Assembly: GCA_027186245.1 (NCBI GenBank)
Contig: CP114483.1
Coordinates: 12,668,220 to 12,732,219 of the forward strand
Direction of reading: 5' to 3'
DNA length: 64,000 nt
Origin: Coriaria nepalensis
Lineage: Eukaryota > Streptophyta > Magnoliopsida > Cucurbitales > Coriariaceae
The translations under genes and the position numbers were made by a program. Position 1 is the first letter of the stretch. Every line of letters begins with the position of its first letter. This document shows, in pieces, positions 11,339 to 25,203 of this stretch. The notes beneath the pieces were generated by a model. That model saw nothing but the letters and a program-made list of their open reading frames with translations, was not told where the DNA came from and made no database searches.

Positions 11339-14300
11339 AAATTGTTTGAAAGCACATCGAACCAATTATATGTCTGCACTTAAAACACTACTTTCATGCA
11401 TAACTTGCAAATGATCTATTGAAGAAAACTATGCATTTTTTTAGCCTTAAAGTCGTATTATTGCGTCTCTTTTGGTCATTAAATCATTCAAAATCACTTC
11501 GTACGAAATTCGCAGTTTAAACATGACTTTCGTGCATAACTTGCCGTTGATCGATTCAAGGCAACAACGCATTTGTTTAGCCTTAAAATCATGTCATTGA
11601 GTCTCTTGTAGTCATGAAATCATTTTAATTAATCCGAACGAATTCTATTTTCGCCCTTCAAACATGATTTTCTTACATAACTTGCAATTAATCTATTGAA
11701 GACAACAATGCATTCCTTTAGCCTTAAAAAGCATGTCATTCAGTCTTTTCATGTCATTAAATTGTTTGAAAGCACATCGAACCAATTATATGTCTGCATT
11801 TAAAACACTACTTTCATGCATAACTTGCAAATGATCTATTGAAGAAAACTATGCATTTTTTTAGCCTTAAAGTCGTATTATTGCGTCTCTTTTGGTCATT
11901 AAATCATTCAAAATCACTTCGTACGAAATTCGCAGTTTAAACATGACTTTCGTGCATAACTTGCCGTTCATCGATTCAAGGCAACAACGCATTTGTTTAG
12001 CCTTAAAATCATGTCATTGAGTCTCTTGTAGTCATGAAATCATTTTAATTAATCCGAACGAATTCTATTTTCGCCCTTCAAACATGATTTTCTTACATAA
12101 CTTGCAATTAATCTATTGAAGACAACAATGCATTCCTTTAGCCTTAAAAAGCATGTCATTCAGTCTCTTCATGTCATTAAATTGTTTGAAAGCACATCGA
12201 ACCAATTAGATGTCTGCACTTAAAACACTACTTTCATGCATAACTTGCAAATGATCTATTGAAGAAAACTATGCATTTTTTTAGCCTTAAAGTCGTATTA
12301 TTGCGTCTCTTTTGGTCATTAAATCATTCAAAATCACTTCGTACGAAATTCGCAGTCTAAACATTACTTTCGTGCATAAGTTGCCGTGGATCGATTCAAG
12401 GCAACAACGCATTTGTTTAGCCTTAAAATCATGTCATTGAGTCTCTTGTAGTCATGAAATCATTTTAATTAATCCGAACGAATTCTATTTTCGCCCTTCA
12501 AACATGATTTTCTTACATAACTTGCAATTAATCTATTGAAGACAACAATGCATTCCTTTAGCCTTAAAAAGCATGTCATTCAGTCTTTTCATGTCATTAA
12601 ATTGTTTGAAAGCACATCGAACCAATTATATGTCTGCATTTAAAACACTACTTTCATGCATAACTTGCAAATGATCTATTGAAGAAAACTATGCATTTTT
12701 TTAGCCTTAAAGTCGTATTATTGCGTCTCTTTTGGTCATTAAATCATTCAAAATCACTTCGTACGAAATTCGCAGTTTAAACATGACTTTCGTGCATAAC
12801 TTGCCGTTGATCGATTCAAGGCAACAACGCATTTGTTTAGCCTTAAAATCATGTCATTGAGTCTCTTGTAGTCATGAAATCATTTTAATTAATCCGAACG
12901 AATTCTATTTTCGCCCTTCAAACATGATTTTCTTACATAACTTGCAATTAATCTATTGAAGACAACAATGCATTCCTTTAGCCTTAAAAAGCATGTCATT
13001 CAGTCTCTTCATGTCATTAAATTGTTTGAAAGCACATCGAACCAATTAGATGTCTGCACTTAAAACACTACTTTCATGCATAACTTGCAAATGATCTATT
13101 GAAGAAAACTATGCATTTTTTTAGCCTTAAAGTCGTATTATTGCGTCTCTTTTGGTCATTAAATCATTCAAAATCACTTCGTACGAAATTCGCAGTCTAA
13201 ACATGACTTTCGTGCATAAGTTGCCGTGGATCGATTCAAGGCAACAACGCATTTGTTTAGCCTTAAAATCATGTCATTGAGTCTCTTGTAGTCATGAAAT
13301 CATTTTAATTAATCCGAACGAATTCTATTTTCGCCCTTCAAACATGATTTTCTTACATAACTTGCAATTAATCTATTGAAGACAACAATGCATTCCTTTA
13401 GCCTTAAAAAGCATGTCATTCAGTCTTTTCATGTCATTAAATTGTTTGAAAGCACATCGAACCAATTATATGTCTGCATTTAAAACACTACTTTCATGCA
13501 TAACTTGCAAATGATCTATTGAAGAAAACTATGCATTTTTTTAGCCTTAAAGTCGTATTATTGCGTCTCTTTTGGTCATTAAATCATTCAAAATCACTTC
13601 GTACGAAATTCGCAGTTTAAACATGACTTTCGTGCATAACTTGCCGTTGATCGATTCAAGGCAACAACGCATTTGTTTAGCCTTAAAATCATGTCATTGA
13701 GTCTCTTGTAGTCATGAAATCATTTTAATTAATCCGAACGAATTCTATTTTCGCCCTTCAAACATGATTTTCTTACATAACTTGCAATTAATCTATTGAA
13801 GACAACAATGCATTCCTTTAGCCTTAAAAAGCATGTCATTCAGTCTTTTCATGTCATTAAATTGTTTGAAAGCACATCGAACCAATTATATGTCTGCATT
13901 TAAAACACTACTTTCATGCATAACTTGCAAATGATCTATTGAAGAAAACTATGCATTTTTTTAGCCTTAAAGTCGTATTATTGCGTCTCTTTTGGTCATT
14001 AAATCATTCAAAATCACTTCGTACGAAATTCGCAGTTTAAACATGACTTTCGTGCATAACTTGCCGTTCATCGATTCAAGGCAACAACGCATTTGTTTAG
14101 CCTTAAAATCATGTCATTGAGTCTCTTGTAGTCATGAAATCATTTTAATTAATCCGAACGAATTCTATTTTCGCCCTTCAAACATGATTTTCTTACATAA
14201 CTTGCAATTAATCTATTGAAGACAACAATGCATTCCTTTAGCCTTAAAAAGCATGTCATTCAGTCTCTTCATGTCATTAAATTGTTTGAAAGCACATCGA

Positions 14301-16798
14301 ACCAATTAGATGTCTGCACTTAAAACACTACTTTCACGCATAACTTGCAAATGATCTATTGAAGAAAACTATGCATTTTTTTAGCCTTAAAGTCGTATTA
14401 TTGCGTCTCTTTTGGTCATTAAATCATTCAAAATCACTTCGTACGAAATTCGCAGTCTAAACATGACTTTCGTGCATAACTTGCCGTTGATCGATTCAAG
14501 GCAACAACGCATTTGTTTAGCCTTAAAATCATGTCATTGAGTCTCTTGTAGTCATGAAATCATTTTAATTAATCCGAACGAATTCTATTTTCGCCCTTCA
14601 AACATGATTTTCTTACATAACTTGCAATTAATCTATTGAAGACAACAATGCATTCCTTTAGCCTTAAAAAGCATGTCATTCAGTCTTTTCATGTCATTAA
14701 ATTGTTTGAAAGCACATCGAACCAATTATATGTCTGCATTTAAAACACTACTTTCATGCATAACTTGCAAATGATCTATTGAAGAAAACTATGCATTTTT
14801 TTAGCCTTAAAGTCGTATTATTGCGTCTCTTTTGGTCATTAAATCATTCAAAATCACTTCGTACGAAATTCGCAGTTTAAACATGACTTTCGTGCATAAC
14901 TTGCCGTTCATCGATTCAAGGCAACAACGCATTTGTTTAACCTTAAAATCATGTCATTGAGTCTCTTGTAGTCATGAAATCATTTTAATTAATCCGAACG
15001 AATTCTATTTTCGCCCTTCAAACATGATTTTCTTACATAACTTGCAATTAATCTATTGAAGACAACAATGCATTCCTTTAGCCTTAAAAAGCATGTCATT
15101 CAGTTTTTTCATGTCATTAAATTGTTTGAAAGCACATCGAACCAATTATATGTCTGCACTTAAAACACTACTTTCATGCATAACTTGCAAATGATCTATT
15201 GAAGAAAACTATGCATTTTTTTAGCCTTAAAGTCGTATTATTGCGTCTCTTTTGGTCATTAAATCATTCAAAATCACTTCGTACGAAATTCGCAGTTTAA
15301 ACATGACTTTCGTGCATAACTTGCCGTTGATCGATTCAAGGCAACAACGCATTTGTTTAGCCTTAAAATCATGTCATTGAGTCTCTTGTAGTCATGAAAT
15401 CATTTTAATTAATCCGAACGAATTCTATTTTCGCCCTTCAAACATGATTTTCTTACATAACTTGCAATTAATCTATTGAAGACAACAATGCATTCCTTTA
15501 GCCTTAAAAAGCATGTCATTCAGTCTTTTCATGTCATTAAATTGTTTGAAAGCACATCGAACCAATTATATGTCTGCATTTAAAACACTACTTTCATGCA
15601 TAACTTGCAAATGATCTATTGAAGAAAACTATGCATTTTTTTAGCCTTAAAGTCGTATTATTGCGTCTCTTTTGGTCATTAAATCATTCAAAATCACTTC
15701 GTACGAAATTCGCAGTTTAAACATGACTTTCGTGCATAACTTGCCGTTCATCGATTCAAGGCAACAACGCATTTGTTTAGCCTTAAAATCATGTCATTGA
15801 GTCTCTTGTAGTCATGAAATCATTTTAATTAATCCGAACGAATTCTATTTTCGCCCTTCAAACATGATTTTCTTACAGAACTTGCAATTAATCTATTGAA
15901 GACAACAATGCATTCCTTTAGCCTTAAAAAGCATGTCATTCAGTCTCTTCATGTCATTAAATTGTTTGAAAGCACATCGAACCAATTAGATGTCTGCACT
16001 TAAAACACTACTTTCATGCATAACTTGCAAATGATCTATTGAAGAAAACTATGCATTTTTTTAGCCTTAAAGTCGTATTATTGCGTCTCTTTTGGTCATT
16101 AAATCATTCAAAATCACTTCGTACGAAATTCGCAGTCTAAACATGACTTTCGTGCATAAGTTGCCGTTGATCGATTCAAGGCAACAACGCATTTGTTTAG
16201 CCTTAAAATCATGTCATTGAGTCTCTTGTAGTCATGAAATCATTTTAATTAATCCGAACGAATTCTATTTTCGCCCTTCAAACATGATTTTCTTACATAA
16301 CTTGCAATTAATCTATTGAAGACAACAATGCATTCCTTTAGCCTTAAAAAGCATGTCATTCAGTCTTTTCATGTCATTAAATTGTTTGAAAGCACATCGA
16401 ACCAATTATATGTCTGCATTTAAAACACTACTTTCATGCATAACTTGCAAATGATCTATTGAAGAAAACTATGCATTTTTTTAGCCTTAAAGTCGTATTA
16501 TTGCGTCTCTTTTGGTCATTAAATCATTCAAAATCACTTCGTACGAAATTCGCAGTTTAAACATGACTTTCGTGCATAACTTGCCGTTCATCGATTCAAC
16601 GCAACAACGCATTTGTTTAACCTTAAAATCATGTCATTGAGTCTCTTGTAGTCATGAAATCATTTTAATTAATCCGAACGAATTCTATTTTCGCCCTTCA
16701 AACATGATTTTCTTACATAACTTGCAATTAATCTATTGAAGACAACAATGCATTCCTTTAGCCTTAAAAAGCATGTCATTCAGTCTTTTCATGTCATT

Positions 16799-17219
16799 AA
16801 ATTGTTTGAAAGCACATCGAACCAATTATATGTCTGCATTTAAAACACTACTTTCATGCATAACTTGCAAATGATCTATTGAAAAAAAACTATGCATTTT
16901 TTTAGCCTTAAAGTCGTATTATTGCGTCTCTTTTGGTCATTAAATCATTCAAAATCACTTCGTACGAAATTCGCAGTTTAAACATGACTTTCGTGCATAA
17001 CTTGCCGTTCATCGATTCAAGGCAACAACGCATTTGTTTATCCATAAAATCATGTCATTGAGTCTCTTGTAGTCATGAAATCATTTTAATTAATCCGAAC
17101 GAATTCTATTTTCGCCCTTCAAACATGATTTTCTTACATAACTTGCAATTAATCTATTGAAGACAACAATGCATTCCTTTAGCCTTAAAAAGCATGTCAT
17201 TCAGTCTTTTCATGTCATT
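16799..17219. repeat. 421-bp repeat with a longer A tract
   Basis: TTGAAGAAAAC has become TTGAAAAAAAAC (16880-16891), one base longer, and TTTAGCCTTAAA of subunit B reads TTTATCCATAAA. The counterpart in the second 8.4-kb copy lies at 23943-24363. Repeats with TTTATCCATAAA recur later near 31510, 41600, 53442 and 53862. Confidence 0.85.
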
Positions 17220-17639
17220 AAATTGTTTGATAGCACATCGAACCAATTATATGTCTGCATTTAAAACACTACTTTCATGCATAACTTGCAAATGATCTAT
17301 TGAAGAAAACTATGCATTTTTTTAGCCATAAAGTCGTATTATTGCGTCTCTTTTGGTCATTAAATCAGTCAAAATCACTTCGTACGAAATTCGCAGTTTA
17401 AACATGACTTTCGTGCATAACTTGCCGTTCATCGATTCAAGGCAACAATGCATTTGTTTAACCTTAAAATCATGTCATTGAGTCTCTTGTAGTCATGAAA
17501 TCATTTTAATTAATCCGAACGAATTCTATTTTCGCCCTTCAAACATGATTTTCTTACATAACTTGCAATTAATCTATTGAAGACAACAATGCATTCCTTT
17601 AGCCTTAAAAAGCATGTCATTCAGTCTTTTCATGTCATT
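17220..17639. repeat. Marker repeat type: GATAGC / AAATCAGTC / CAATGC / TTTAACC
   Basis: This combination of variants defines a repeat type that comes back at 24364, about 31930, 36141, 40341 and about 42858, and at the clean start after the gap (52676). A partial version lacking GATAGC is at 33621. Spacings are 17 repeats (17220 to 24364), about 18 (to 31930), 10 (36141 to 40341) and about 6 (40341 to 42858), plus 6 between 33621 and 36141. It works as a landmark for higher-order structure. Confidence 0.75.
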
Positions 17640-19319
17640 AAATTGTTTGAAAGCACATCGAACCAATTATATGTCTGCACTTAAAACACTACTTTCATGC
17701 ATAACTTGCAAATGATCTATTGAAGAAAACTATGCATTTTTTTAGCCTTAAAGTCGTATTATTGCGTCTCTTTTGGTCATTAAATCATTCAAAATCACTT
17801 CGTACGAAATTCGCAGTTTAAACATGACTTTCGTGCATAACTTGCCGTTGATCGATTCAAGGCAACAACGCATTTGTTTAGCCTTAAAATCATGTCATTG
17901 AGTCTCTTGTAGTCATGAAATCATTTTAATTAATCCGAACGAATTCTATTTTCGCCCTTCAAACATGATTTTCTTACATAACTTGCAATTAATCTATTGA
18001 AGACAACAATGCATTCCTTTAGCCTTAAAAAGCATGTCATTCAGTCTTTTCATGTCATTAAATTGTTTGAAAGCACATCGAACCAATTATATGTCTGCAC
18101 TTAAAACACTACTTTCATGCATAACTTGCAAATGATCTATTGAAGAAAACTATGCATTTTTTTAGTCTTAAAGTCGTATTATTGCATCTCTTTTGGTCAT
18201 TAAATCATTCAAAATCACATCGTACGAAATTCGCAGTTTAAACATGACTTTCGTGCATAACTTGCCGTTGATCGATTCAAGGCAACAACGCATTTGTTTA
18301 GCCTTAAAATCATGTCATTGAGTCTCTTGTAGTCATGAAATCATTTTAATTAATCCGAACGAATTCTATTTTCGCCCTTCAAACATGATTTTCTTACATA
18401 ACTTGCAATTAATCTATTGAAGACAACAATGCATTCCTTTAGCCTTAAAAAGCATGTCATTCAGTCTCTTCATGTCATTAAATTGTTTGAAAGCACATCG
18501 AACCAATTAGATGTCTGCACTTAAAACACTACTTTCATGCATAACTTGCAAATGATCTATTGAAGAAAACTATGCATTTTTTTAGCCTTAAAGTCGTATT
18601 ATTGCGTCTCTTTTGGTCATTAAATCATTCAAAATCACTTCGTACGAAATGCGCAGTCTAAACATGACTTTCGTGCATAACTTGCCATTGATCGATTCAA
18701 GGCAACAACGCATTTGTTTAGCCTTAAAATCATGTCATTGAGTCTCTTGTAGTCATGAAATCATTTTAATTAATCCGAACGAATTCTATTTTCGCCCTTC
18801 AAACATGATTTTCTTACATAACTTGCAATTAATCTATTGAAGACAACAATGCATTCCTTTAGCCTTAAAAAGCATGTCATTCAGTCTTTTCATGTCATTA
18901 AATTGTTTGAAAGCACATCGAACCAATTATATGTCTGCATTTAAAACACTACTTTCATGCATAACTTGCAAATGATCTATTGAAGAAAACTATGCATTTT
19001 TTTAGCCTTAAAGTCGTATTATTGCGTCTCTTTTGGTCATTAAATCATTCAAAATCACTTCGTACGAAATTCGCAGTTTAAACATGACTTTCGTGCATAA
19101 CTTGCCGTTCATCGATTCAAGGCAACAACGCATTTGTTTAACCTTAAAATCATGTCATTGAGTCTCTTGTAGTCATGAAATCATTTTAATTAATCCGAAC
19201 GAATTCTATTTTCGCCCTTCAAACATGATTTTCTTACATAACTTGCAATTAATCTATTGAAGACAACAATGCATTCCTTTAGCCTTAAAAAGCATGTCAT
19301 TCAGTCTTTTCATGTCATT

Positions 19320-19737
19320 AAATTGTTTGATAGCACCGAACCAATTATATGTCTGCATTTAAAACACTACTTTCATGCATAACTTGCAAATGATCTATTG
19401 AAGAAAACTATGCATTTTTTTAGCCTTAAAGTCGTATTATTGCGTCTCTTTTGGTCATTAAATCATTCAAAATCACTTCGTACGAAATTCGCAGTCTAAA
19501 CATTACTTTCGTGCATAAGTTGCCGTGGATCGATTCAAGGCAACAACGCATTTGTTTAGCCTTAAAATCATGTCATTGAGTCTCTTGTAGTCATGAAATC
19601 ATTTTAATTAATCCGAACGAATTCTATTTTCGCCCTTCAAACATGATTTTCTTACATAACTTGCAATTAATCTATTGAAGACAACAATGCATTCCTTTAG
19701 CCTTAAAAAGCATGTCATTCAGTCTTTTCATGTCATT
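19320..19737. repeat. Chimeric repeat at an unequal-exchange breakpoint
   Basis: The left part matches the repeat at 10921 (GATAGC, the 2-bp deletion, GCATTTAAA). The right part matches the repeat at 12179 (CAGTCTAAA, ACATTAC, ATAAGTTGCCGTGG). The switch lies between the T at 19358 and the C at 19496. Everything between those two sites in the first copy (three repeats, 1260 bp) is absent here. This is the expected product of unequal crossing-over or replication slippage in register with the 420-bp unit. Confidence 0.85.
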
Positions 19738-21837
19738 AAATTGTTTGAAAGCACATCGAACCAATTATATGTCTGCATTTAAAACACTACTTTCATGCAT
19801 AACTTGCAAATGATCTATTGAAGAAAACTATGCATTTTTTTAGCCTTAAAGTCGTATTATTGCGTCTCTTTTGGTCATTAAATCATTCAAAATCACTTCG
19901 TACGAAATTCGCAGTTTAAACATGACTTTCGTGCATAACTTGCCGTTGATCGATTCAAGGCAACAACGCATTTGTTTAGCCTTAAAATCATGTCATTGAG
20001 TCTCTTGTAGTCATGAAATCATTTTAATTAATCCGAACGAATTCTATTTTCGCCCTTCAAACATGATTTTCTTACATAACTTGCAATTAATCTATTGAAG
20101 ACAACAATGCATTCCTTTAGCCTTAAAAAGCATGTCATTCAGTCTCTTCATGTCATTAAATTGTTTGAAAGCACATCGAACCAATTAGATGTCTGCACTT
20201 AAAACACTACTTTCATGCATAACTTGCAAATGATCTATTGAAGAAAACTATGCATTTTTTTAGCCTTAAAGTCGTATTATTGCGTCTCTTTTGGTCATTA
20301 AATCATTCAAAATCACTTCGTACGAAATTCGCAGTCTAAACATGACTTTCGTGCATAAGTTGCCGTGGATCGATTCAAGGCAACAACGCATTTGTTTAGC
20401 CTTAAAATCATGTCATTGAGTCTCTTGTAGTCATGAAATCATTTTAATTAATCCGAACGAATTCTATTTTCGCCCTTCAAACATGATTTTCTTACATAAC
20501 TTGCAATTAATCTATTGAAGACAACAATGCATTCCTTTAGCCTTAAAAAGCATGTCATTCAGTCTTTTCATGTCATTAAATTGTTTGAAAGCACATCGAA
20601 CCAATTATATGTCTGCATTTAAAACACTACTTTCATGCATAACTTGCAAATGATCTATTGAAGAAAACTATGCATTTTTTTAGCCTTAAAGTCGTATTAT
20701 TGCGTCTCTTTTGGTCATTAAATCATTCAAAATCACTTCGTACGAAATTCGCAGTTTAAACATGACTTTCGTGCATAACTTGCCGTTGATCGATTCAAGG
20801 CAACAACGCATTTGTTTAGCCTTAAAATCATGTCATTGAGTCTCTTGTAGTCATGAAATCATTTTAATTAATCCGAACGAATTCTATTTTCGCCCTTCAA
20901 ACATGATTTTCTTACATAACTTGCAATTAATCTATTGAAGACAACAATGCATTCCTTTAGCCTTAAAAAGCATGTCATTCAGTCTTTTCATGTCATTAAA
21001 TTGTTTGAAAGCACATCGAACCAATTATATGTCTGCATTTAAAACACTACTTTCATGCATAACTTGCAAATGATCTATTGAAGAAAACTATGCATTTTTT
21101 TAGCCTTAAAGTCGTATTATTGCGTCTCTTTTGGTCATTAAATCATTCAAAATCACTTCGTACGAAATTCGCAGTTTAAACATGACTTTCGTGCATAACT
21201 TGCCGTTCATCGATTCAAGGCAACAACGCATTTGTTTAGCCTTAAAATCATGTCATTGAGTCTCTTGTAGTCATGAAATCATTTTAATTAATCCGAACGA
21301 ATTCTATTTTCGCCCTTCAAACATGATTTTCTTACATAACTTGCAATTAATCTATTGAAGACAACAATGCATTCCTTTAGCCTTAAAAAGCATGTCATTC
21401 AGTCTCTTCATGTCATTAAATTGTTTGAAAGCACATCGAACCAATTAGATGTCTGCACTTAAAACACTACTTTCACGCATAACTTGCAAATGATCTATTG
21501 AAGAAAACTATGCATTTTTTTAGCCTTAAAGTCGTATTATTGCGTCTCTTTTGGTCATTAAATCATTCAAAATCACTTCGTACGAAATTCGCAGTCTAAA
21601 CATGACTTTCGTGCATAACTTGCCGTTGATCGATTCAAGGCAACAACGCATTTGTTTAGCCTTAAAATCATGTCATTGAGTCTCTTGTAGTCATGAAATC
21701 ATTTTAATTAATCCGAACGAATTCTATTTTCGCCCTTCAAACATGATTTTCTTACATAACTTGCAATTAATCTATTGAAGACAACAATGCATTCCTTTAG
21801 CCTTAAAAAGCATGTCATTCAGTCTTTTCATGTCATT

Positions 21838-22262
21838 AAATTGTTTGAAAGCACATCGAACCAATTATATGTCTGCATTTAAAACACTACTTTCATGCAT
21901 AACTTGCAAATGATCTATTGAAGAAAACTATGCATTTTTTTAGCCTTAAAGTCGTATTATTGCGTCTCTTTTGGTCATTAAATCATTCAAAATCACTTCG
22001 TACGAAATTCGCAGTTTAAACATGACTTTCGTGCATAACTTGCCGTTCATCGATTCAAGGCAACAACGCATTTGTTTAACCTTAAAATCATGTCATTGAG
22101 TCTCTTGTAGTCATGAAATCATTTTAATTAATCCGAACGAATTCTATTTTCGCCCTTCAAACATGATTTTCTTACATAACTTGCAATTAATCTATTGAAG
22201 ACAACAATGCATTCCTTTAGCCTTAAAAAGCATGACATGTCATTCAGTTTTTTCATGTCATT
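21838..22262. repeat. 425-bp repeat with a 5-bp insertion
   Basis: AAGCATGTCATTC reads AAGCATGACATGTCATTC here (about 22230-22245), a 5-bp gain made of ACATG or an equivalent shift. It looks like a small local duplication with divergence. The counterpart at 14699-15118 lacks it, so the insertion arose after the 8.4-kb duplication, or is an assembly error in one copy. Confidence 0.85.
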
Positions 22263-25203
22263 AAATTGTTTGAAAGCACATCGAACCAATTATATGTCTG
22301 CACTTAAAACACTACTTTCATGCATAACTTGCAAATGATCTATTGAAGAAAACTATGCATTTTTTTAGCCTTAAAGTCGTATTATTGCGTCTCTTTTGGT
22401 CATTAAATCATTCAAAATCACTTCGTACGAAATTCGCAGTTTAAACATGACTTTCGTGCATAACTTGCCGTTGATCGATTCAAGGCAACAACGCATTTGT
22501 TTAGCCTTAAAATCATGTCATTGAGTCTCTTGTAGTCATGAAATCATTTTAATTAATCCGAACGAATTCTATTTTCGCCCTTCAAACATGATTTTCTTAC
22601 ATAACTTGCAATTAATCTATTGAAGACAACAATGCATTCCTTTAGCCTTAAAAAGCATGTCATTCAGTCTTTTCATGTCATTAAATTGTTTGAAAGCACA
22701 TCGAACCAATTATATGTCTGCATTTAAAACACTACTTTCATGCATAACTTGCAAATGATCTATTGAAGAAAACTATGCATTTTTTTAGCCTTAAAGTCGT
22801 ATTATTGCGTCTCTTTTGGTCATTAAATCATTCAAAATCACTTCGTACGAAATTCGCAGTTTAAACATGACTTTCGTGCATAACTTGCCGTTCATCGATT
22901 CAAGGCAACAACGCATTTGTTTAGCCTTAAAATCATGTCATTGAGTCTCTTGTAGTCATGAAATCATTTTAATTAATCCGAACGAATTCTATTTTCGCCC
23001 TTCAAACATGATTTTCTTACAGAACTTGCAATTAATCTATTGAAGACAACAATGCATTCCTTTAGCCTTAAAAAGCATGTCATTCAGTCTCTTCATGTCA
23101 TTAAATTGTTTGAAAGCACATCGAACCAATTAGATGTCTGCACTTAAAACACTACTTTCATGCATAACTTGCAAATGATCTATTGAAGAAAACTATGCAT
23201 TTTTTTAGCCTTAAAGTCGTATTATTGCGTCTCTTTTGGTCATTAAATCATTCAAAATCACTTCGTACGAAATTCGCAGTCTAAACATGACTTTCGTGCA
23301 TAAGTTGCCGTTGATCGATTCAAGGCAACAACGCATTTGTTTAGCCTTAAAATCATGTCATTGAGTCTCTTGTAGTCATGAAATCATTTTAATTAATCCG
23401 AACGAATTCTATTTTCGCCCTTCAAACATGATTTTCTTACATAACTTGCAATTAATCTATTGAAGACAACAATGCATTCCTTTAGCCTTAAAAAGCATGT
23501 CATTCAGTCTTTTCATGTCATTAAATTGTTTGAAAGCACATCGAACCAATTATATGTCTGCATTTAAAACACTACTTTCATGCATAACTTGCAAATGATC
23601 TATTGAAGAAAACTATGCATTTTTTTAGCCTTAAAGTCGTATTATTGCGTCTCTTTTGGTCATTAAATCATTCAAAATCACTTCGTACGAAATTCGCAGT
23701 TTAAACATGACTTTCGTGCATAACTTGCCGTTCATCGATTCAACGCAACAACGCATTTGTTTAACCTTAAAATCATGTCATTGAGTCTCTTGTAGTCATG
23801 AAATCATTTTAATTAATCCGAACGAATTCTATTTTCGCCCTTCAAACATGATTTTCTTACATAACTTGCAATTAATCTATTGAAGACAACAATGCATTCC
23901 TTTAGCCTTAAAAAGCATGTCATTCAGTCTTTTCATGTCATTAAATTGTTTGAAAGCACATCGAACCAATTATATGTCTGCATTTAAAACACTACTTTCA
24001 TGCATAACTTGCAAATGATCTATTGAAAAAAAACTATGCATTTTTTTAGCCTTAAAGTCGTATTATTGCGTCTCTTTTGGTCATTAAATCATTCAAAATC
24101 ACTTCGTACGAAATTCGCAGTTTAAACATGACTTTCGTGCATAACTTGCCGTTCATCGATTCAAGGCAACAACGCATTTGTTTATCCATAAAATCATGTC
24201 ATTGAGTCTCTTGTAGTCATGAAATCATTTTAATTAATCCGAACGAATTCTATTTTCGCCCTTCAAACATGATTTTCTTACATAACTTGCAATTAATCTA
24301 TTGAAGACAACAATGCATTCCTTTAGCCTTAAAAAGCATGTCATTCAGTCTTTTCATGTCATTAAATTGTTTGATAGCACATCGAACCAATTATATGTCT
24401 GCATTTAAAACACTACTTTCATGCATAACTTGCAAATGATCTATTGAAGAAAACTATGCATTTTTTTAGCCATAAAGTCGTATTATTGCGTCTCTTTTGG
24501 TCATTAAATCAGTCAAAATCACTTCGTACGAAATTCGCAGTTTAAACATGACTTTCGTGCATAACTTGCCGTTCATCGATTCAAGGCAACAATGCATTTG
24601 TTTAACCTTAAAATCATGTCATTGAGTCTCTTGTAGTCATGAAATCATTTTAATTAATCCGAACGAATTCTATTTTCGCCCTTCAAACATGATTTTCTTA
24701 CATAACTTGCAATTAATCTATTGAAGACAACAATGCATTCCTTTAGCCTTAAAAAGCATGTCATTCAGTCTTTTCATGTCATTAAATTGTTTGAAAGCAC
24801 ATCGAACCAATTATATGTCTGCACTTAAAACACTACTTTCATGCATAACTTGCAAATGATCTATTGAAGAAAACTATGCATTTTTTTAGCCTTAAAGTCG
24901 TATTATTGCGTCTCTTTTGGTCATTAAATCATTCAAAATCACTTCGTACGAAATTCGCAGTTTAAACATGACTTTCGTGCATAACTTGCCGTTGATCGAT
25001 TCAAGGCAACAACGCATTTGTTTAGCCTTAAAATCATGTCATTGAGTCTCTTGTAGTCATGAAATCATTTTAATTAATCCGAACGAATTCTATTTTCGCC
25101 CTTCAAACATGATTTTCTTACATAACTTGCAATTAATCTATTGAAGACAACAATGCATTCCTTTAGCCTTAAAAAGCATGTCATTCAGTCTCTTCATGTC
25201 ATT

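Larger units (their letters stand above)
9661..18059. repeat. 8.4-kb segmental tandem duplication, copy 1 (20 repeats)
   Basis: Twenty repeats, 8399 bp, are marked in order by: TAGTCTT with TTGCATC (9661); TTAGATG with TTGCGCAG-type changes and TTGCCATTGATC (10081); a 2-bp deletion in CACATCG (10921); ACATTAC with ATAAGTTGCCGTGG (12179); ATAAGTTGCCGTGG (13019); TTTCACGC (14279); CAGTTTTTTC (about 15101); TTACAGAAC (15539); ATTCAACGC (16379); GAAAAAAAAC with TTTATCC (16799); and TAGCCATAA with AAATCAGTC (17220). The total departs from 8400 because of one 2-bp deletion and one 1-bp insertion. This marker string reappears from 18060. Confidence 0.85.
18060..25203. repeat. 8.4-kb segmental tandem duplication, copy 2, missing three repeats
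   Basis: Seventeen repeats, 7144 bp, show the marker string of 9661-18059 in the same order: TAGTCTT with TTGCATC (18060), TTGCCATTGATC (18480), the 2-bp deletion (19320), ATAAGTTGCCGTGG (20158), TTTCACGC (21418), TTACAGAAC (22683), ATTCAACGC (23523), GAAAAAAAAC (23943) and TAGCCATAA with AAATCAGTC (24364). Length accounting is exact: 8399 minus 1260 (three repeats, lost at 19320-19737) plus 5 (an insertion near 22231) gives 7144. Copy-specific changes include T to A at 18219, and the C in CAGTCTCTTC at the end of the last repeat. Confidence 0.85.
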
